From Allobosea sp. Leaf344 (GTDB lineage: Bacteria; Pseudomonadota; Alphaproteobacteria; Rhizobiales; Beijerinckiaceae): a stretch of 64,000 nt of DNA. Below the pieces are notes generated by a model that saw nothing but the letters and a program-made list of their open reading frames with translations, searched no databases and was not told the origin of the DNA. Positions within the stretch are counted from its first letter, which is position 1. Each line of letters starts with the position of its first letter. Location: contig NZ_LMRT01000015.1 of assembly GCF_001426225.1 (NCBI RefSeq), positions 29,526-93,525 on the forward strand, read 5' to 3'. The translations under genes and the position numbers were made by a program. This document shows positions 23,852 through 33,318 of the stretch, in pieces.

Positions 23852-23867
23852 AATTACGGGGGCGGGC

Positions 23868-25109
23868 ATGAAAGTCATCATCGTCGGGGGCGGGATTGGC
23901 GGTTTGACGCTGGCGCTGATGCTCCAGGCCCGCGGCATCGCCGCTACGGTCTACGAGCAATCCGGCGAGATCCGCGAGGTCGGCGTCGGCATCAACACCC
24001 TGCCGCATGCGATCGGCGAACTCGCCCAGCTCGGGCTGCTTCCGGCGCTCGACGCGGTCGCGATCCGCACCCGCGAGCTCCTGTACATGAACCGTTTCGG
24101 CCAGACCGTCTGGCGTGAGTTGCGCGGCATCCATGCCGGGGCGCCGGTGCCGCAATTCTCGATCCATCGCGGCCGGCTGCAGGGGGTGATCCGCGACGCG
24201 GTGCTGGAGCGGATGGGCCCGCAGGCGCTGAAGACCGGGCGCCGCCTGCAGGGCTTCGTCCAGGATGAAGGCGGCGTCACGGCGCATTTCGTCGATGCAC
24301 GCCGCGGCGAGAGCGGCGAGACGGCCCGTGCCGATCTGCTGATCGCGGCCGACGGCATCCATTCCACCGTGCGCAGCCATTTCTTCCCGGATCAGGGTCC
24401 GCCGCGCTGGAACGGCGTGCAGATGTGGCGCGGCGCCTGCGACTGGCCGGTCTTCCTCGACGGCGAGAGCATGATCATCGCCGGCGGCATGAAGGGCAAG
24501 CTGGTGCTCTACCCGATCGCGCCCGGCAAGACGCCCGGCACGCGGCTGACCAACTGGGTCGTCAACATCCGCACCGGCGATCCCGCCAAGCCGCCGCCGA
24601 AGGAGGCCTGGTCGAAACCCGGCCGGCTCGAGGACGTGCTGCCCTTCGCCCGGCGCTTCACCATTCCGGGCGTCGACATCCTGGCGCTGATCGAAGCGAC
24701 GCCGGGCTTCTGGGACTATCCGATGTGCGACCGCGATCCGCTGCCGCGATGGACCCATGGCCGGGTGACGCTGCTCGGGGACGCCGCCCATCCGATGTAT
24801 CCGGTCGGCTCGAACGGCGCCTCGCAGGCGATTCTGGACGCGCGCTGCCTCGCGGATTGGCTGGTCAAGGCCGAGCATCCGCGCCATGCGCTGGCGGCCT
24901 ATGAGGCGATCCGCCTGCCGGCGACGGCGGAGGTGGTGGCGATGAACCGGGTCGGCGGGCCGGAGCGGGTCATCGATGCGGTCGAGGCGCTGGCACCCAA
25001 CGGCTTCGACGATGTCGAGCGCGTGCTGGGCTATGCCAAGCGCGAGGCGATCGTGAAATCCTATGCCGGGAAAGCGGGTTTCGCCGTCGAGCAACTGGCG
25101 AAGCGCTGA
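23868..25109 (+). CDS. FAD-dependent monooxygenase, PhzS-like flavin hydroxylase
   Basis: This 413-residue class A flavoprotein monooxygenase has the dinucleotide fold GGGIGGLTLAL at the N-terminus, the DG motif (LLIAADGIHSTVR) at about residues 158-170, and the GD motif GDAAHPMYPVGSNGA at about 305-320. NGA after the GD motif and the overall pattern match flavin-dependent oxidoreductases of the PhzS/salicylate-hydroxylase type. It would hydroxylate an aromatic ring with NAD(P)H and O2. ATG at 23868 follows CGGGGGCGGGC; the candidate operator is directly upstream. The substrate is unknown, and the gene stands alone. Confidence 0.92.
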   Translation: MKVIIVGGGIGGLTLALMLQARGIAATVYEQSGEIREVGVGINTLPHAIGELAQLGLLPALDAVAIRTRELLYMNRFGQTVWRELRGIHAGAPVPQFSIHRGRLQGVIRDAVLERMGPQALKTGRRLQGFVQDEGGVTAHFVDARRGESGETARADLLIAADGIHSTVRSHFFPDQGPPRWNGVQMWRGACDWPVFLDGESMIIAGGMKGKLVLYPIAPGKTPGTRLTNWVVNIRTGDPAKPPPKEAWSKPGRLEDVLPFARRFTIPGVDILALIEATPGFWDYPMCDRDPLPRWTHGRVTLLGDAAHPMYPVGSNGASQAILDARCLADWLVKAEHPRHALAAYEAIRLPATAEVVAMNRVGGPERVIDAVEALAPNGFDDVERVLGYAKREAIVKSYAGKAGFAVEQLAKR

Positions 25110-25112
25110 GTC

Positions 25113-25325
25113 TCAGCCTTTCCACCCAGCGCATTGGCCGTTCGCTTTGCGGTAGCCGGGTCCGCCGCGGGAGCCGCAGCCGCCCCGGGCTTCCAGGATC
25201 GGGGCGGCGCGCTCGCTGACACCGGCCGGGCGCTCCGGCGATCCGGGTAGGGCGGCTTGGGCCGAGAGGATCTGGGTCGAGAGGAACAGCCCGGCGAGAA
25301 GCGGCAGATAAGACGAAAGCTGCAT
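25113..25325 (-). CDS. Small secreted protein of unknown function
   Basis: This 70-residue product has a signal peptide (hydrophobic SYLPLLAGLFLSTQILS, cleavage near AQA about residue 24) and a short mature chain of about 46 residues with two cysteines in a Gly-rich GCGSRGGPGYR...CAGW setting, possibly a disulfide. ATG at 25325 is supported by AGGGGGAT upstream and by the predicted promoter at 25351-25378. Similar short Gly/Cys exported proteins are common and uncharacterised in Hyphomicrobiales. Its stop faces that of the monooxygenase. Confidence 0.72.
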   Translation of the reverse strand: MQLSSYLPLLAGLFLSTQILSAQAALPGSPERPAGVSERAAPILEARGGCGSRGGPGYRKANGQCAGWKG

Positions 25326-25350
25326 GATTGTATCCCCCTGTTGCCAGTTA

Positions 25351-25378
25351 AGAATACAACTAAAAGGTGTGCTTGCAA
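25351..25378 (-). promoter_or_regulatory. Sigma-70-type promoter for the small secreted protein
   Basis: On the minus strand, TTGCAA (25378-25373) and TATTCT (25356-25351) are spaced by 16 bases, about 25 bases before the ATG at 25325. An 8-base direct repeat, TTGCAATC (25373-25380 and 25386-25393), overlaps the -35 region and could be a regulator site. Confidence 0.5.
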
Positions 25379-25424
25379 TCTCTAATTGCAATCATCTGGT
25401 GCGGTTCTGGATTGCGAGCCGCAC

Positions 25425-25736
25425 CTAGCGCTGACGGGCCGCACGCCACGATGACAGGTCAACCGGCGCGCCGACCTGGTCATCTGCCGGGTCGAGATAG
25501 GCCAAGCCGACATCGTCACCGCGTCGCCAGCACTGTTTCACCCGCACGGGAGCCGCTCCGGCGCGGGCCAGGGCAAAATGCTGCGGCAGCTCGGTCCAAT
25601 CGGCCAGCCGCACCAGCGCGCCCGTCTCGGAGACGTTGCGGATGGTGCAGGCGAAGACCGACTGCTCGCCGTTGAAGGTCAGCCGCGCCGCTTCGTAGAC
25701 CCGCTCGCGGCGGTGCTGTCGGCGATTGGCGGTCAT
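25425..25736 (-). CDS. PilZ-domain protein
   Basis: The 103-residue protein is a lone PilZ domain: an Arg-rich N-terminal c-di-GMP motif (NRRQHRRERV) and a second motif NVSETGALVRL (N/DxSxxG) correctly spaced. It should bind cyclic di-GMP. ATG at 25736. After its stop lies a 7-base-pair hairpin (25398-25425, GGTGCGG/CCGCACC) without a U-tract that may partly insulate the next gene. Confidence 0.9.
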   Translation of the reverse strand: MTANRRQHRRERVYEAARLTFNGEQSVFACTIRNVSETGALVRLADWTELPQHFALARAGAAPVRVKQCWRRGDDVGLAYLDPADDQVGAPVDLSSWRAARQR

Positions 25737-25815
25737 GCGATCTCTCCGGCGTCGGCCCCGTCCAAAGGTTCTGCCGCAGATCCGCCGCCCGCGCAGCTTC
25801 GGCTTGCGCTTAACC

Positions 25816-26286
25816 TTAAGCGGCAGGATCGGCGCCGTCCGGCGGCGGTGGCAGGAAATCGACCTCGTGCTTGGCCGACAGCGCCACCACCTCGGCGGGG
25901 TTCTGCTCGGCCATCGAATGAATGGCCCAGAACAGATCGTAGAGCCGCGCCGTGGGCGAGACCCAGAACAGGCATTTCACCGTGGCGTCGCTCTTGTTGA
26001 ACAGCCCGTGCGGCACGTTGCGGGGCAGGCGGATCAGGTCGCCGGGGCCCGCGGTGCTCTCCTGCCCGTCCAGCACGAGGTCGAGCCGGCCCTCCAGCAT
26101 GTAGATGAACTCGTCCTGGGTCGGGTGGATATGCGGCGGCACGAAGGTCCCGGGCGGGAAGGTGGCGTGCCAGGAGAAGCTCTCCGGCGTCAGCGTCTTC
26201 GGCACATAGGTCTGGCCCAGGATGTTCCAGGAGATGGCGTCCAGCCCCTCATTGGCGCGGGTCACGCCTGCTGTCAGCGGCTTCAT
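25816..26286 (-). CDS. Cupin-domain protein
   Basis: This 156-residue single cupin has motif 1 (FVPPHIHPTQDEFIYMLEG, with two His and a Glu ligand) and motif 2 (GDLIRLPRNVPHGLFN, with the third His), so the metal site is complete. AAGGAGAAC lies just upstream of ATG 26286. It follows livF by 16 bases and is the last gene of the LIV-type transporter operon, so it may be an enzyme or sensor acting on the imported compound. Quercetin-dioxygenase-like or isomerase activity cannot be told apart by eye. Confidence 0.88.
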   Translation of the reverse strand: MKPLTAGVTRANEGLDAISWNILGQTYVPKTLTPESFSWHATFPPGTFVPPHIHPTQDEFIYMLEGRLDLVLDGQESTAGPGDLIRLPRNVPHGLFNKSDATVKCLFWVSPTARLYDLFWAIHSMAEQNPAEVVALSAKHEVDFLPPPPDGADPAA

Positions 26287-26302
26287 CGGTGTTCTCCTTT
26301 GG

Positions 26303-27001
<699 letters not shown>

Positions 27002-27006
27002 GAGGA

Positions 27007-27756
27007 TCAGCCCTCCTCGCCGAGATAGGCTTCGCGCACGGCCGGGTCGGCACGCACGCTGGCAGGGTCGCCCGATGCGATTACGCGGCCATAGACCAGC
27101 ACCGACACCGTATCGGCCAGCGCGAACACCGCCTCCATGTCATGCTCGACCAGCAGCATCGCATAGCGTCCCTTCAGGCTGTTCAACAGCGCGATCAGCC
27201 GCTCGCCCTCCTCGCGTCCGACACCCGCGAGCGGCTCGTCCAGCAGGATGACGCTCGGCTCCAAGGTCAGCGCCATCGCGATCTCGAGCGCGCGCTTCTC
27301 GCCATGCGACAGCCGTCCGGCCAGAACATGGGCGCGCTCGGTCAGCCCCACCGCGGCGATGGCGGCCCAGGCCGGCTCGTTCAGCGCCGCATCCTCCGCC
27401 GCATTGCGCAGCAGCGCCAGCGGATGCGCCGCGCGCGCCTGCACGCCGAGGGCGACATTCTCCAGCACCGAGAGCGAGGGGATCGTCGAGGTGATCTGGA
27501 AGGTCCGCGCTAGCCCGGCCTGTGCCCGCTTTTCCGAGGCGAGTTCGGTGATGTCGCGGCCCTTGAACATGATCTGCCCGGCATCGGGCCGCAGCACCCC
27601 GGAAATCTGGTGCACCAGCGTCGTCTTGCCGGCGCCATTGGGGCCGATCAGGGCATGCAGCTCCCCCGGCTGGACGGCGAGCGAGACGCAATCCGTCACC
27701 TTCAGCGCGCCGAAGGCCTTGTTGATCCCGATCAGGGCGAGGACCGGTTCAGCCAT
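27007..27756 (-). CDS. livG: LIV-type ABC transporter ATP-binding protein LivG
   Basis: The 249-residue protein has Walker A (GPNGAGKTT), a Q-loop followed by the LivG-style helix (RTFQITSTIPSLSVLENV), signature LSHGEKRALEIAMAL, Walker B (VILLDEPLAGVG) and H-loop (LVEHDMEAV). The C-terminal YGRVIASGDPA.VR...V..AYLGE is a hallmark of the family. The signature has Ser-His instead of Ser-Gly, usual for LivG. It overlaps the livM 3' end by eight bases. Confidence 0.94.
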   Translation of the reverse strand: MAEPVLALIGINKAFGALKVTDCVSLAVQPGELHALIGPNGAGKTTLVHQISGVLRPDAGQIMFKGRDITELASEKRAQAGLARTFQITSTIPSLSVLENVALGVQARAAHPLALLRNAAEDAALNEPAWAAIAAVGLTERAHVLAGRLSHGEKRALEIAMALTLEPSVILLDEPLAGVGREEGERLIALLNSLKGRYAMLLVEHDMEAVFALADTVSVLVYGRVIASGDPASVRADPAVREAYLGEEG

Positions 27757-28744
27757 CGCGCCGCCCCGTCAGCCTGCCGAGCAGGCCGACCAGCCCGCCG
27801 CGGGTGAACAGCACGAACAGCACGATCATCGGGCCGAAGATCACCTTCCAATGCTCCGTCAGCCCCGACAGCACATCCTCCGCGATCAGGAAGGCCAGCG
27901 CGCCCAATATCGCGCCGTGTAGGCTGCCGACACCGCCGAGCACGACCATGAAGATCAGCTCGCCGGAGCGCTGCCAGGAGATGAAGGCGGGGCTGACGAA
28001 TTCCGTCTGGTTGGCGAGCAGGAAGCCCGACAGCCCGGCGATCATCCCGGAGATCACATAGGCGACCAGCCGGACGCGCCCGACATCGAAGCCCGTCATC
28101 GTCACGCGCGTCGCATTCTCCCGCGCCGCCCGCAGCACGCGCCCGAAGCGCGAGGCCACCAGCGCCCGGACCAGGACGTGACAGAAGGCCAGCACCGCCA
28201 GCACGACATAGAAGAACGTCGTCCGGTTCGCGAAGGGCTCGAAGCCCGCCAGCGTGCTCTGCTCATAGAGCGTTAGCCCGTCATCCCCGCCATAGGCCGA
28301 CAAGGCCTGCGCCAGAAAATAGGCCATCTGGCCGAAGGCCAGCGTGATCATGATGAAGGCGACGCCGCGGGTGCGCAGCGAGACCGCGCCCGTCACCGCC
28401 GCGAAGACGGCGCAGGCCGCGAGCAGCACCGGCAGGATGATCAGCGCCTCCGTCTGCCCCTCGGTGATCATGATCCCGGTGGCATAGGCGCCGATGCCGA
28501 TGAAGGCGGCATGACCGAAGGAGACCAGCCCGCCGACGCCGAGGATCAGGTCGAGCGACAGGGCCGCGATGGCGAAGATCATGGCCCGCGTCACCAGCGT
28601 CAGCCAATGCGCCGGCAGGCCGAGCGTCACGGCGAGCGGCACCGCCGCCAGCGCCAGGAACAGCGCGATCACGAAGACAGGGCGATGCCGCGCCGGCGCG
28701 GCGGGGCGAGGGGGCGCGGCTTGCGTGCTGGCCTCGACGGTCAT
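27749..28744 (-). CDS. livM: LIV-type ABC transporter permease LivM
   Basis: This 331-residue membrane protein has about eight to nine hydrophobic segments and the family loop around LGVGGLVSFGHAAFIGIGAYATG. The conserved RVLRAARENATRVTMTGFDVGRVRL coupling region precedes ISGMIAGLSGFL. The ATG at 28744 overlaps the end of livH by four bases. Confidence 0.94.
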   Translation of the reverse strand: MTVEASTQAAPPRPAAPARHRPVFVIALFLALAAVPLAVTLGLPAHWLTLVTRAMIFAIAALSLDLILGVGGLVSFGHAAFIGIGAYATGIMITEGQTEALIILPVLLAACAVFAAVTGAVSLRTRGVAFIMITLAFGQMAYFLAQALSAYGGDDGLTLYEQSTLAGFEPFANRTTFFYVVLAVLAFCHVLVRALVASRFGRVLRAARENATRVTMTGFDVGRVRLVAYVISGMIAGLSGFLLANQTEFVSPAFISWQRSGELIFMVVLGGVGSLHGAILGALAFLIAEDVLSGLTEHWKVIFGPMIVLFVLFTRGGLVGLLGRLTGRRDG

Positions 28745-29667
28745 GAGCGGCCCTTGGCCGGCAGCAATCCTTCGGGACGCACGAACAGCACCGTCGCCAT
28801 CACGAGATAGATCAGCATCGAGGACAGCGCCGCCCCCGTCGCCCGGGCCGATGGCGCCGACATGAACAGCCGCAGCAGATCGTTCATGAAGGAGCGGCCG
28901 AGTGTGTCGACGAGCCCGACGATCAGCGCCCCGACGAAGGCGCCGCGGATCGAGCCGATGCCGCCGACGACGATGACCACGAAGGCCAGGATCAGGATGT
29001 TGTCGCCCATGCCCGGTTCGACGGAGAGGATCGGCGCGGCCATCACCCCGGCGAAGCCCGCGAGCATGGTGCCGAAGGCGAAGACGATCATGAACAGCTT
29101 GCGGATATCGACGCCCAGCGCCGAGACCATCGGCGCATTGGAGGCTCCGGCGCGCAGCAGCATGCCGGTGCGGGTCTTTTCGACGATGAACCAGAGCAGC
29201 GCCGCCACCGCCAGCCCGGCCCCGATCAGCACGAAGCGATAGGTCGGGTAGAGGATCCCGTCGAGCAGCCGGACATTGCCGCTCAGAAGCTCCGGCACGG
29301 CGACCGAAAGCGGGGCCGCGCCCCAGACCATCTTCACCGCCTGGTTCAGCAGGAGGATCAGCCCGAAGGTGGCCAGCACCTGGTCGAGATGGTCGCGCTC
29401 ATAGAGATGGCGGAAGATCAGGAATTCCAGCGCGAGCCCGATCAGCAGCGCCGCGGCCAAGGCGAGCGCCAAGCCGAGCAGGAAGCTGCCGGTCAGCCCG
29501 ATGAAGGTCACGGCGAGATAGGCGCCCAGCATGTACTGCACGCCATGGGCCAGATTGATGAAGTCCATCACGCCGAAGACGAGCGTCAGACCCGCGGCGA
29601 CCAGAAACAGCAGGATGCCGAGCTGGAGGCCGTTGAGGATCTGAACGATGAGGAGTCCGGTGGTCAT
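28741..29667 (-). CDS. livH: LIV-type ABC transporter permease LivH
   Basis: This 308-residue permease begins MTTGLLIVQILNGLQLGILLFLVAAGLTLVFGVMDFINLAHG in composition, with about eight membrane segments. The NLAHG motif and the later GIGSIRGAFVGALIVGLVDTLGRSF are typical of LivH. ATG at 29667 is chosen over upstream in-frame codons because the family starts here. It forms the channel with LivM. The gap to the binding-protein gene is 196 bases. Confidence 0.93.
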   Translation of the reverse strand: MTTGLLIVQILNGLQLGILLFLVAAGLTLVFGVMDFINLAHGVQYMLGAYLAVTFIGLTGSFLLGLALALAAALLIGLALEFLIFRHLYERDHLDQVLATFGLILLLNQAVKMVWGAAPLSVAVPELLSGNVRLLDGILYPTYRFVLIGAGLAVAALLWFIVEKTRTGMLLRAGASNAPMVSALGVDIRKLFMIVFAFGTMLAGFAGVMAAPILSVEPGMGDNILILAFVVIVVGGIGSIRGAFVGALIVGLVDTLGRSFMNDLLRLFMSAPSARATGAALSSMLIYLVMATVLFVRPEGLLPAKGRS

Positions 29668-29863
29668 GATGTTCCGCGGTCGCCGGCCGGAAGGGCGCGG
29701 CCGGGCCCCTCCGCGATGAGAGGGGCAGGGTGAGAGGATGGCCCGGGCGCCGCGTCGCTTTCGCACCCGGCCACGGCATCGCGGGCGATGCCGGAGCGGC
29801 CCCTTGATCGTCAGGCGCCCCAAGCCGGCCGGCGGAGACGCCTGCGCCGTCAGCGCGACGCCG

Positions 29864-31033
29864 TCACTTCAGCGCGCAATCCTTGGCGTGGGGATCGGCG
29901 TAATCGGTGAAGACTTTCTGCGCGATCTCGGTCTGGAACTTGCCGTCGGCGCGCTTGGCCACCTTGACCAGGTAGAAATCCTGGATCGGATAGCCGTTGG
30001 TGTTGAACTTGAACTTGCCGCGCAGCGAGGTGAAATCGGCCTTCTTCAGCGCGGCCCGCAGCTTGTCCTTGTCGCCCGTGCCGCCAGCCGCCTTGACGGC
30101 GGAGTCGATCAGCATCGCGGCGTCATAGGCCTGCTGGGCATAGGAGCCGGGGACGATCTTGTAGGCCGCCTCATAGGCGCTGACGAAGGCCTTGGTCTGC
30201 GCGTTGTCCATGTTCGGCGCCCAGGTCATGCCGCCATAGAGGCCGACCGCGGCATCCTGCTGGGCCGGCAGCGTCGATTCATCGACGGTGAAGGCGCTGA
30301 GGAACGGGATCTTGCCCTGGAGCCCGGCCTGGGACCATTGCTTCACGAAATTCACGCCGAGCCCGCCCGGCAGGAAGGCGAAGACCACATCCGGCTTGGT
30401 GGAGGCGATCTTGGCCAGGTCCGAGGCGAAATCCATCGAGGTCAGCGGCGCATAGACCTCGTCGACGATCTCGCCCTTGAAATAGCGCTTGAAGCCGGCG
30501 AGCGAATCCTTCCCGGCCTGATAGTTCGGGGCGATGATATAGGCGCGCTTGAAGCCCTGATCCTGCGCGTATTTGCCCAGAACCTCATGGACCTGGTCGT
30601 TCTGGTATGAGGTCACGAAGAAGTTCTGGTGGCAGCCCTTGCCCGCCATGGTCGAGGGGCCGGCATTGGGACTGATGAGGAAGGCGCCGGAATCCAGCAC
30701 AGGCTTGGCGATGGCGCCGAGGATGTTCGAGAAGACGGGGCCGACGACGAAGTCGACCTTGCCGCTGTCGATGAAGCTGCGCACCTTGCCGACGGCGACG
30801 TCGGGCTTGAGCTCGTCGTCGATCACGGTGATCTGCACCGGCACCCCGCCGAGCTTGCCGCCATTCTTGTCGACCGCGAGCTGGAAGCCGTCGCGGACCT
30901 GCTGGCCGAGCGAGGCGGCCGGGCCGGTGAGCACGCTGACGACGCCGATCTTCAGCGCCTCCTGGGCCTGAGCGGAGGCGGCGGTCAGCGCGAAAAGCCC
31001 GGCGCCGAGCGAGAATGCGAGTTTCAGTCTCAT
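29864..31033 (-). CDS. LIV-type ABC transporter substrate-binding protein (Peripla_BP_6)
   Basis: The protein has 389 residues. A Sec signal peptide (MRLKLAFSLGAGLFALTAASAQAQ) precedes LKIGVVSVLTGPAASLGQQVRDG, the usual start of amino-acid/amide-binding proteins of this fold. Aromatic-acid-binding members (CouP/RPA-type) share the length and spacing. ATG at 31033 is favoured; the open frame extends 27 codons further but lacks signal features. The shared operator-like motif lies 86 bases upstream. It is the first gene of the LIV-type operon. Confidence 0.93.
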   Translation of the reverse strand: MRLKLAFSLGAGLFALTAASAQAQEALKIGVVSVLTGPAASLGQQVRDGFQLAVDKNGGKLGGVPVQITVIDDELKPDVAVGKVRSFIDSGKVDFVVGPVFSNILGAIAKPVLDSGAFLISPNAGPSTMAGKGCHQNFFVTSYQNDQVHEVLGKYAQDQGFKRAYIIAPNYQAGKDSLAGFKRYFKGEIVDEVYAPLTSMDFASDLAKIASTKPDVVFAFLPGGLGVNFVKQWSQAGLQGKIPFLSAFTVDESTLPAQQDAAVGLYGGMTWAPNMDNAQTKAFVSAYEAAYKIVPGSYAQQAYDAAMLIDSAVKAAGGTGDKDKLRAALKKADFTSLRGKFKFNTNGYPIQDFYLVKVAKRADGKFQTEIAQKVFTDYADPHAKDCALK

Positions 31034-31117
31034 ATCCGATGTCCTCCCGGGACGAGCGTGAACGCCTCGGCGCGACAGGGGGCCCTCACCCTCCTCATCG
31101 CGCGTCCGGCCCATATT

Positions 31118-31133
31118 GTTTCAAGCTTAAAAT
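31118..31133 (-). promoter_or_regulatory. Candidate operator upstream of the LIV-type transporter
   Basis: Read on the plus strand the site is GTTTCAAGCTTAAAAT, six of seven positions symmetric around TTTCAAG/CTTAAAA. It matches the site at 23836-23851 at 14 of 16 bases and lies in an AT-rich gap within a GC-rich neighbourhood. Confidence 0.45.
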
Positions 31134-31211
31134 ATCTGCAAGGGGTCGAGGGCGAAGAAAATCCGCCCCCGGCCGATCGCTTCGGGACCAAGGCTCGGGG
31201 GTCGCCCAGGC

Positions 31212-32291
31212 TCAGGCCTGCACCCCGTCGACATACCAGTCCATCTTGGACAGCATCTCGTCGGAGGCCTTCTCGCCCGCCTTCAGGCGCTGCACGCCCT
31301 TCTGGTCCTTGAGCTCGCCGGTGAAGGGGTGCAGCGAGCCGTCGACGATGCCCTTCTGGACGGCGTCGGCCGCCTGCCGCGCAGCCGGCGTCACGGCGGC
31401 GTTGTAGGGCGCCAGCTTGACCATCCCGTCCTTGATGCCGCCCCAGACGTCGCCGCTCTTCCAGCTGCCGTCCATCGCCTCCTTGACCCGGCGGATATAG
31501 TAGCCGGACCAATCGTCGACGATCGCGGAGAGATGGGCCTTCGGCGCGAAGGCGCTCATGTCCGAGGCCTGGCCGAAGGCGAAGACGCCGCGCTGCTCGG
31601 CCGCCTGCAGGGCGGCGGCGGAATCGGTGTGCTGGGTGATGATGTCGCAGCCCTGGTCGATCAGCGCCTTGGCCGCATCGGCCTCCTTGGCCGGGTCGTA
31701 CCAGGTAGAGGCCCAGATCACCTTGGTCTTGAAGTTCGGGTTCACCTTCTGCGCGGCGAGGGTGAAGGCGTTGATGCCCATCACCACCTCCGGGATCGGG
31801 AAGGAGGCGATGTAGCCGGCCGTGCCGGATTTCGACATGTGCCCGGCGATGGTGCCGATCACCGCGCGCCCCTCATAGAAGCGGGCATTGTAGGTGGCGA
31901 CGTTCTCGGCGCGCTGATAGCCGGTGGCGTGCTCGAATTTCAGCTTCGGGAACTGTTTCGCGACCTGGATGGTCGGGTTCATGAAGCCGAAGGAGGTGGT
32001 GAAGATCAGCTGGTTGCCGGCTTGGGCGAGCTGCCGGATCGCGCGGGCGGCGTCGGGCCCCTCGGCCACGTTCTCGATGAAGCTGGTCTTGATCTTGTCG
32101 CCATACTCCTTCTCCAGCGCCTTGCGGCCCTGGTCATGGGTCCATGTCCAGCCATGATCGCCGACCGGCCCGACATAGATGAAGCCGACGCCGAAGGGCG
32201 CCTGGGCCAGCGCGCGGCCGGCGGCGAAGGGCAGGGTGGCGGCGGCGCCGGCGCCGAAGGTGAAGCGGCGGCGGGTGATGATGGAGGTCAT
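31212..32291 (-). CDS. BMP-family ABC transporter substrate-binding protein
   Basis: This 359-residue protein carries a twin-arginine signal (TRRRFTFGAGAAATLPFAA, cleavage near ALAQ about residue 30) and the BMP/PnrA-like fold: VGFIYVGPVGDHGWT at the start, KFEHATGY in the middle, and ITQHTDSAAALQAAEQRG near residue 210. BMP proteins bind purine nucleosides or bases. It follows the second permease by 30 bases and ends the nucleoside transport operon, so the binding protein is unusually encoded last. Confidence 0.93.
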   Translation of the reverse strand: MTSIITRRRFTFGAGAAATLPFAAGRALAQAPFGVGFIYVGPVGDHGWTWTHDQGRKALEKEYGDKIKTSFIENVAEGPDAARAIRQLAQAGNQLIFTTSFGFMNPTIQVAKQFPKLKFEHATGYQRAENVATYNARFYEGRAVIGTIAGHMSKSGTAGYIASFPIPEVVMGINAFTLAAQKVNPNFKTKVIWASTWYDPAKEADAAKALIDQGCDIITQHTDSAAALQAAEQRGVFAFGQASDMSAFAPKAHLSAIVDDWSGYYIRRVKEAMDGSWKSGDVWGGIKDGMVKLAPYNAAVTPAARQAADAVQKGIVDGSLHPFTGELKDQKGVQRLKAGEKASDEMLSKMDWYVDGVQA

Positions 32292-32321
32292 GTCTCGTCG
32301 TCTCCTGTTGTGTCGGCGGCG

Positions 32322-33245
32322 TCAGGACGCCGTGAAAGCCTTGCCGAGGCAGGCCGGCGCATCGAGCCGTCCCGCGCCTCGCCTCAGCGACATCATGGTC
32401 AGAACCACGATTGTCGCAAGATAGGGAGCCATGGCCAGCACCTCGGGCGCCAGCCAGGCGATGCCCGCCGCCTTGGCCTGGAGTTCCAGGGTCATCACCG
32501 CGCCGAAGAGATAGGCCCCGAGCAGCAGCCGTCCCGGACGCCAGGCGGCGAAGACGACAAGCGCCAGCGCGATCCAGCCGCGGCCGGCCGTCAGCCTGTC
32601 GGCCCACATCGGCGTCAGCGCCAGCGAGAAATAGGCGCCGCCGAGCCCGGCGAGCGCGCCGCCGAAGGCGATGGCGGCGTAGCGGATGCCGATGACGGGA
32701 TAGCCGATCGCATGCGCCGACTGGTCGTTTTCCCCGACCGCCCGCAGGATCAGCCCCGGCCGCGTCCGGCGCAGGAACAGGCTGACCGCCAGCACCAGCG
32801 CCAGCGACAGATAGACCATGACGTCATGGCCGAACACGACCCGCAGCCAAGGATGGCCGGCGAGCGCCTCGGGGAAGACCGGGCCGAGCCGCTCGATGGT
32901 GCGGCCGACGAAGCCCGCGCCGATCAGCGAGGAGGCGCCGATGCCGAAGATCGTCAGCGCCAGCCCGGTTGCCACCTGGTTGGCGGTGAGCGACAGGGTC
33001 AGGACGGCGAAGACCATGGCGGTGGCGATGCCGGCGAGCGCGGCCGCGGCGAGGCCGAGCCCGGTGCTGCCCGTGCCATAGGCCACCGCGAAGCCGGCGA
33101 CCGCTCCGCACAGCATCATGCCCTCGACGCCGAGATTGAGCACGCCGCTCTTCTCGACCACGAGCTCGCCCAGCGCCGCGAGCAGGATCGGCGTCGCGGC
33201 CGCGACGAGGGTCATGACGATCGAGACCAGGATGACGCTGTTCAT
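32322..33245 (-). CDS. BMP-type (nucleoside/purine) ABC transporter permease 2
   Basis: The protein is 307 residues with about eight hydrophobic segments and the BPD_transp_2 pattern (LGVEGMMLCGAVAGFAVAYGTG, then FGGALAGLGGAYFSL). It matches the NupQ/YufQ-type second permease. The ATG at 33245 lies 73 bases after the first permease stop. It forms the heteromeric channel with permease 1. Confidence 0.92.
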   Translation of the reverse strand: MNSVILVSIVMTLVAAATPILLAALGELVVEKSGVLNLGVEGMMLCGAVAGFAVAYGTGSTGLGLAAAALAGIATAMVFAVLTLSLTANQVATGLALTIFGIGASSLIGAGFVGRTIERLGPVFPEALAGHPWLRVVFGHDVMVYLSLALVLAVSLFLRRTRPGLILRAVGENDQSAHAIGYPVIGIRYAAIAFGGALAGLGGAYFSLALTPMWADRLTAGRGWIALALVVFAAWRPGRLLLGAYLFGAVMTLELQAKAAGIAWLAPEVLAMAPYLATIVVLTMMSLRRGAGRLDAPACLGKAFTAS

Positions 33246-33318
33246 GGCGCCGCGCTCCTGAGGTCGGCGCCAGCCGCAGCCGCGTCACCGCGCGGGCGAT
33301 CGGGGGGGAGGGTCCGGC